A DNA stretch of 64,000 nucleotides from Micromussa lordhowensis (taxonomy: Eukaryota; Cnidaria; Anthozoa; Scleractinia; Lobophylliidae): NCBI GenBank assembly GCA_964020085.1, contig OZ026598.1, positions 6,095,024-6,159,023 of the forward strand. The letters run 5' to 3'. The position numbers and the translations under genes were made by a program. Shown here in pieces: positions 59,850 to 64,000 of this stretch. The notes beneath the pieces were generated by a model that saw only the letters and a program-made list of their open reading frames with translations, was not told the DNA's origin and did not search any database. Each line of letters begins with the position of its first letter. Position 1 is the first letter of the stretch.

Positions 59850-62800
59850 TAAGTCCCGAAATAAGTCACTTTTTAAACAACCCGGCCGTCATGTAAATGC
59901 CGCGTCACGCAAAAGCTAAGAAATTCAAGCATGGCCTATCGCAAAACCAAGAACCCATTCGGAACAAAAAATCGTCTAAATATTAGTTTTCAGCTGCTCT
60001 TATACCTCATTAAAGTAAAATATCTATAGGATCAATAGTTTTGTAGTTTGAATCTTAGTGACGTCATGTGAAAACCGGCAATTACTCCTTGAATTTCATA
60101 TTGATAATTAAGGTGACATTAAAGAGGTTAAAACCCTAAGCAACATGGAATGCAGTAAACTGGAATTATCGATAACAGAGTAATACAAACAGCGCCTGTC
60201 AAATATACGCTTATTAATCGTAAATTTCTTTCGGTTTAGGCCAGTGATGGCGTTATTTCTTTTCTCTCGTCCACAACAGTTGTCACGTTTTAGTGTCGCG
60301 TGACGCTGGAGAGTCACGACCGTAAAGGCGTCAAAGAAAAACAATTCTGACAGCTGTCAAATGCCTATTTCTATCATTGGCTATTTCAGTGACATGAGCC
60401 ATTTGACAACTCTTCTACCTTTGTACCAAATCCTTGAGGCTTTTACCAGAAGACCTTGACTTTCAGGCAAACATTATTTTTCGACTGATTTGAACTGAAA
60501 TTTGCTCACGCTATACTGAGGATTGATCTTATCGCTTATTACGTGACATTGATTTTGCTTGCTAAGTACCATTTCCGATCACACAAGGATTTTACCGTGA
60601 TGACCACGTGGAGTGGACAACGGCAAGACTTGGGATTGCTGCTGAACTCAAAGCAACACTGAGAGAACTTTGCAGGAGTTGCTATGATTGTCATTCGAGT
60701 TTACAAATGACAGGAGTGCAAAACGTGATAAACATTATCGGATGGACACTCGGGTGAACTTTGAAATTGCTTCTGCTGGAATATATACTGCATTATGCCA
60801 TAAAGAAGTCATAGAGGTGAGACTGAATCTATTAAAATTACTGTAGACAAGTGGATGTCGCGATGGTGTACTGATATTCTGATACTGTATATACTGTAAA
60901 AGCTGGAGAGAACGTTTTTCCCGCGAAAAATAGGCGCCAAATGTTAGCAAGAGTCGAATTCTCGAATGTTAGTGTTCATGGCAGCTTGAAGTTCTTCACT
61001 CTCGAAAGGATTTTCTTCAGGCTTAAGGAATTTAAATCTTACAAAGAAAAGGGGAATGTATGATGAGGAGGTTTGGAGTATTTTTTTTCCAACCGAGTTC
61101 AGATTGCGGCGTTATGTCGCGGGCACCTTCGCCTTCGCCTTCGCCGGCCTTTATAGCGCAAGCTATTTCAGCTTCCTATATAGTGTCTCACAGTGAATAC
61201 ACATTTTACGCAACTATTAAAACTTTAAATAAAACTGACGATTCGGAACCGCATATGATAAATTTCACGTCAAAAACATAGCAATTCTCGCCATGATTGA
61301 GCTTACAACATTTTCAGGCTCTTGAACTGAACCCAGACGAGTTTCAAGTTCGCGCATCGGACTTGTTGATTTCACCGATGGAACACTATCAAAATTACTG
61401 TTGCTTGAAGTTTGAATCAAAACGTCCTATGAACAGTGCCCACATCCTATTTTGTCCTGTGTTTCCTCGGAAATGTCACATAAAAATTAAAGAACATCCA
61501 AAACAGTTGGCACTGCTATTCATGTCATTCACTGCAAAATCCACGGCTAAATAGGAAAACTGTGTTTGTCGTTTCAAAATGACGTCGTGGTTTGAGTGGT
61601 GTCGCTAAAAAAGAAACTCATTCCACAAATATACGGGTAGGTTTTTTTTCTGAACTTCATCTGCATTTGACTAGTCCGACATTTTCACGCGCAGTCCATT
61701 TTTACGCGCAGTTGAACTACACATCAAATGAGAATGTTGTTGTTCTGTTTAAGTATTGCATGCAAATCTCTTTCAAGCATGCAAATCTCATACAACCTCG
61801 CTCAGTTTTTTAAGAAGTTCAAATACTGTCACCCTTACACAACAGTTTGCCATCGAAAATCTAATTCTGGCTCCTAAAATCATTTGCAGAATGGTTAAAT
61901 TTTACCCGTCGATCAGGAGTTGCTTATTTCGGCGTATTTAACAGTGTAAGCTTATTGTAATTAAATCATGAAGCTACATCTCTTAGATATTTCGCTTTCT
62001 TGGCTAATTTTTAGTTGGTCTTTCTTAGTTTTGGAAACTGTATTTTCAGGCAATAATGTGAGTTCACGAAACGCGGCATTGCATTTTAATATCGATCGCT
62101 GCGACTTGGCGAAATGTGGGACAACTTCAGTCTCTTTTTAGTTTATAACAATCTTTGTCGGTAGTGTAAAGGAGAATTTATCAGAAGATTTGAGAAAAAT
62201 GATTTCAGCAAAGATTGTTGCAAGGTTAATTTTATTTGCAAATTTCTTACCCTGCTCTGCTCGAAAGTCGAAGAATTCAGCACCAGCGACCGAATTGCCG
62301 CGCTTTTCTTTCCCCGTCGTTAAATTACTGTCGCCGGATCAACATAAATTTGTTTCAGGTACGTTTAATAACCAGGAAACCTAGAGAAGTACGGATGTTA
62401 ACCGTACAATGCAACGCTCATTATTCGTAAGTTGCATGCTCGGATTGAAAACAAAGTGAACTGAAGTAGTCGCGGTCGATCGTAGTACTCGTGTGAGTTT
62501 CTTAAAAACCTGACAAGCGTTTACGTTCGTGGCTTAACAAAGAGCTTTTGAAATATTTGACTATTTTTCACAGTGTTCCAGTTGATCAAAGTCGGTGTAC
62601 TTCTTTTTCTAAAACAAACTAAGCATTGGACCAATCCATTGAAAGTTGGTTCGGAATTCCCACCTTTATTTGCATAATATATATTCCGTTCAATTGCGTG
62701 TTTTGTTCAACTGGCTTGTCTAAAGTTGTTCATTATTATCTTTCACGGAAATGCCTGCTTATTGCTTTGCAAAGGAAATCAATAAATAATACCTTGACCA

Positions 62801-63769
62801 AAGAAGCCATACTTTCCATAGGTACACTTAAATTGTATTTGCCAAATATTCGCGTATTAAAAACACGACGAATTTTGACCGCCAATGTTTTGACACATCG
62901 AACTTGCATATATTGTTGATTTCGTTACGAAATTAAACCCTTGAAATGCATCAACCGTTGTCGTTCACTTTAAGTTTCAGTAGGACTTGAAATGTCTTTT
63001 CCCTGTGCGATTGCAAATGAGAAAAGTCCGTTCCAAGTTATGACTTTTAGAAGAAACACGAACGCTTGGTCATGTCCTGCGTTCAACAATTTATAAAAGA
63101 GCTAAATTATTGACTGTTGTTGTTGGTTTGGCTTTCGAATAACCCACAACCAGCGAAAATTTTATTTCAAGTAAGCGGCTGTTCCTTTTTCTTTTCATTT
63201 TCGGGAGGCTACTAAATACCTTCTGACAGTAAAAAGAGCTCGAATAAAACCATAAACATTGGTCGAAGAAATGCGAAAATATGCAGCGGGTCGATCGGTA
63301 CTTGACATGGCGCGCGGGTATCCTTCGTGGCTACAAATGTCTAGAAAACATCAGTCGTTTGGGGAAAATGTAGCTCAATGGTTAGATGTATCGATGGTTT
63401 TAGGCCAAGTTAATAAATGGATATAACTTTTTGGCCGTAAACGCCATCAGTTTAGAAGTTCTAGCCCGTTATATTCTTTACCGTAATGGCGGCTGAAGAT
63501 CGTAACTTCCTCGTCGGCAAACTTTGCCACATTTACGATTAATATCCTGAAAATGTAGCCACATACGAATATTATTCGTACAATGGCACGTTTATTATTC
63601 GTAAGACGCGCGTTTCCCAGTTTAATAAACTGAAATCACCGCATTATACGATTATTAACCTGAAAAGGCACAAATAGTACGTATGATAACCGTATCATAG
63701 CGCATCATACGAATGTTAATCTGGATTCCGGATTTATTTTGACTGTCCGGAATTATTCTGAACGCTGTT
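59850..63769. repeat. Giant element, right arm (uninterrupted)
   Basis: 3,920 bp; reverse complement of the two left-arm pieces. It retains the empty insertion site (CAAGGGTTT in reverse orientation near 62928). Confidence 0.9.
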
Positions 63770-64000
63770 CAAATAGATAAGAGGAGAAGAAATGTATTAT
63801 AAATGGAGAAGCTGTATTAAATCACTTGGTTTGCAACATTTTTTAGTCTGATGTTTGGATGCATTATTATTAATTTCTTAAGCACCATGTAAGTGCAGAT
63901 TTTGTGGCATTATGATTATTTTGGTGTACTGTGGGGGATTTTCCTAACAGGTCAATAATTTCGTTCACTTTTTTTCCTTTTGTTACTCCAACTAAAAGAC
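63770..64000. other. Right flank of the giant element
   Basis: Begins CAAATAGATAAGAGG; AT-rich, no feature recognised before the window end. Confidence 0.5.

Larger units (their letters stand above)
48914..63769. mobile_element. Giant palindromic (foldback) element with 3,920 bp inverted arms
   Basis: Left arm is 48914-49747 plus 53869-56954 (834 + 3,086 = 3,920 bp); right arm is 59850-63769 (3,920 bp). The arms are nearly identical reverse complements. Outer ends start AACAGCGTTCAGAATAATTC. CAAA lies on both sides and may be a 4 bp target duplication. The centre (56955-59849) holds a 53 bp satellite. No transposase or other recognised gene is present apart from the later insertion at 49748-53860. 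Without that insertion the element is about 10.7 kb. Confidence 0.8.

Overview
This window is animal nuclear DNA: intron-rich genes, GT-AG junctions and dense short inverted-repeat transposons. The nested cnidarian-style MITEs and a duplicated secreted cysteine-rich peptide gene resembling the coral small cysteine-rich proteins (SCRiPs) point to a hexacorallian, most likely a stony coral. This is inferred from family resemblance; no search was run.

Left part (1-23.5 kb): ordinary genes. A three-exon THAP zinc-finger gene (151-1128, minus) lies downstream of, or nested in, the first two coding exons of an SCO1-like cytochrome-oxidase copper chaperone (1984-3775, minus). About 645 bp away, a CFAP74-like cilia/flagella gene starts in the opposite direction. 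Fifteen coding exons (4421-23445, plus) join in one consistent reading frame. Both SCO1 and CFAP74 are partial: the SCO1 thioredoxin-like domain and the CFAP74 C-terminal two thirds are not in the window. CFAP74 introns carry a zoo of transposons: MITEs inside MITEs, an element with a zinc-finger ORF, two 1.7 kb long-TIR elements with reciprocal insertions, a 550 bp foldback with TTAA flanks, and tRNA-like and palindromic SINE-like pieces.

Middle (23.6-25.7 kb): a CCCTAA-rich, degenerate telomere-like stretch abuts a GC-rich segment with two compact minus-strand reading frames of unknown origin (one with a plausible intron, TATA box and Cys-rich core; one very basic). A LINE reverse-transcriptase tail follows.

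25.7-48.0 kb: a 22 kb block bounded by 1,069 bp inverted repeats. It holds two almost identical 3.88 kb segments, each with a complete SCRiP-like peptide gene (minus strand, 84 residues, 8 cysteines). These are separated by ~2.35-2.6 kb tandem units that contain no convincing gene.

48.9-63.8 kb: a giant palindromic element. Its two 3,920 bp arms flank a 2.9 kb centre that contains a 53 bp satellite (38 units, with a 7-unit higher order). The left arm is interrupted by a 4.1 kb DNA transposon with an 8 bp target duplication (CAAGGGTT), which carries the C-terminal part of a transposase-like ORF and a 9 bp minisatellite. No transposase was recognised for the giant element itself. It and the peptide-gene array are the two most unusual structures here.
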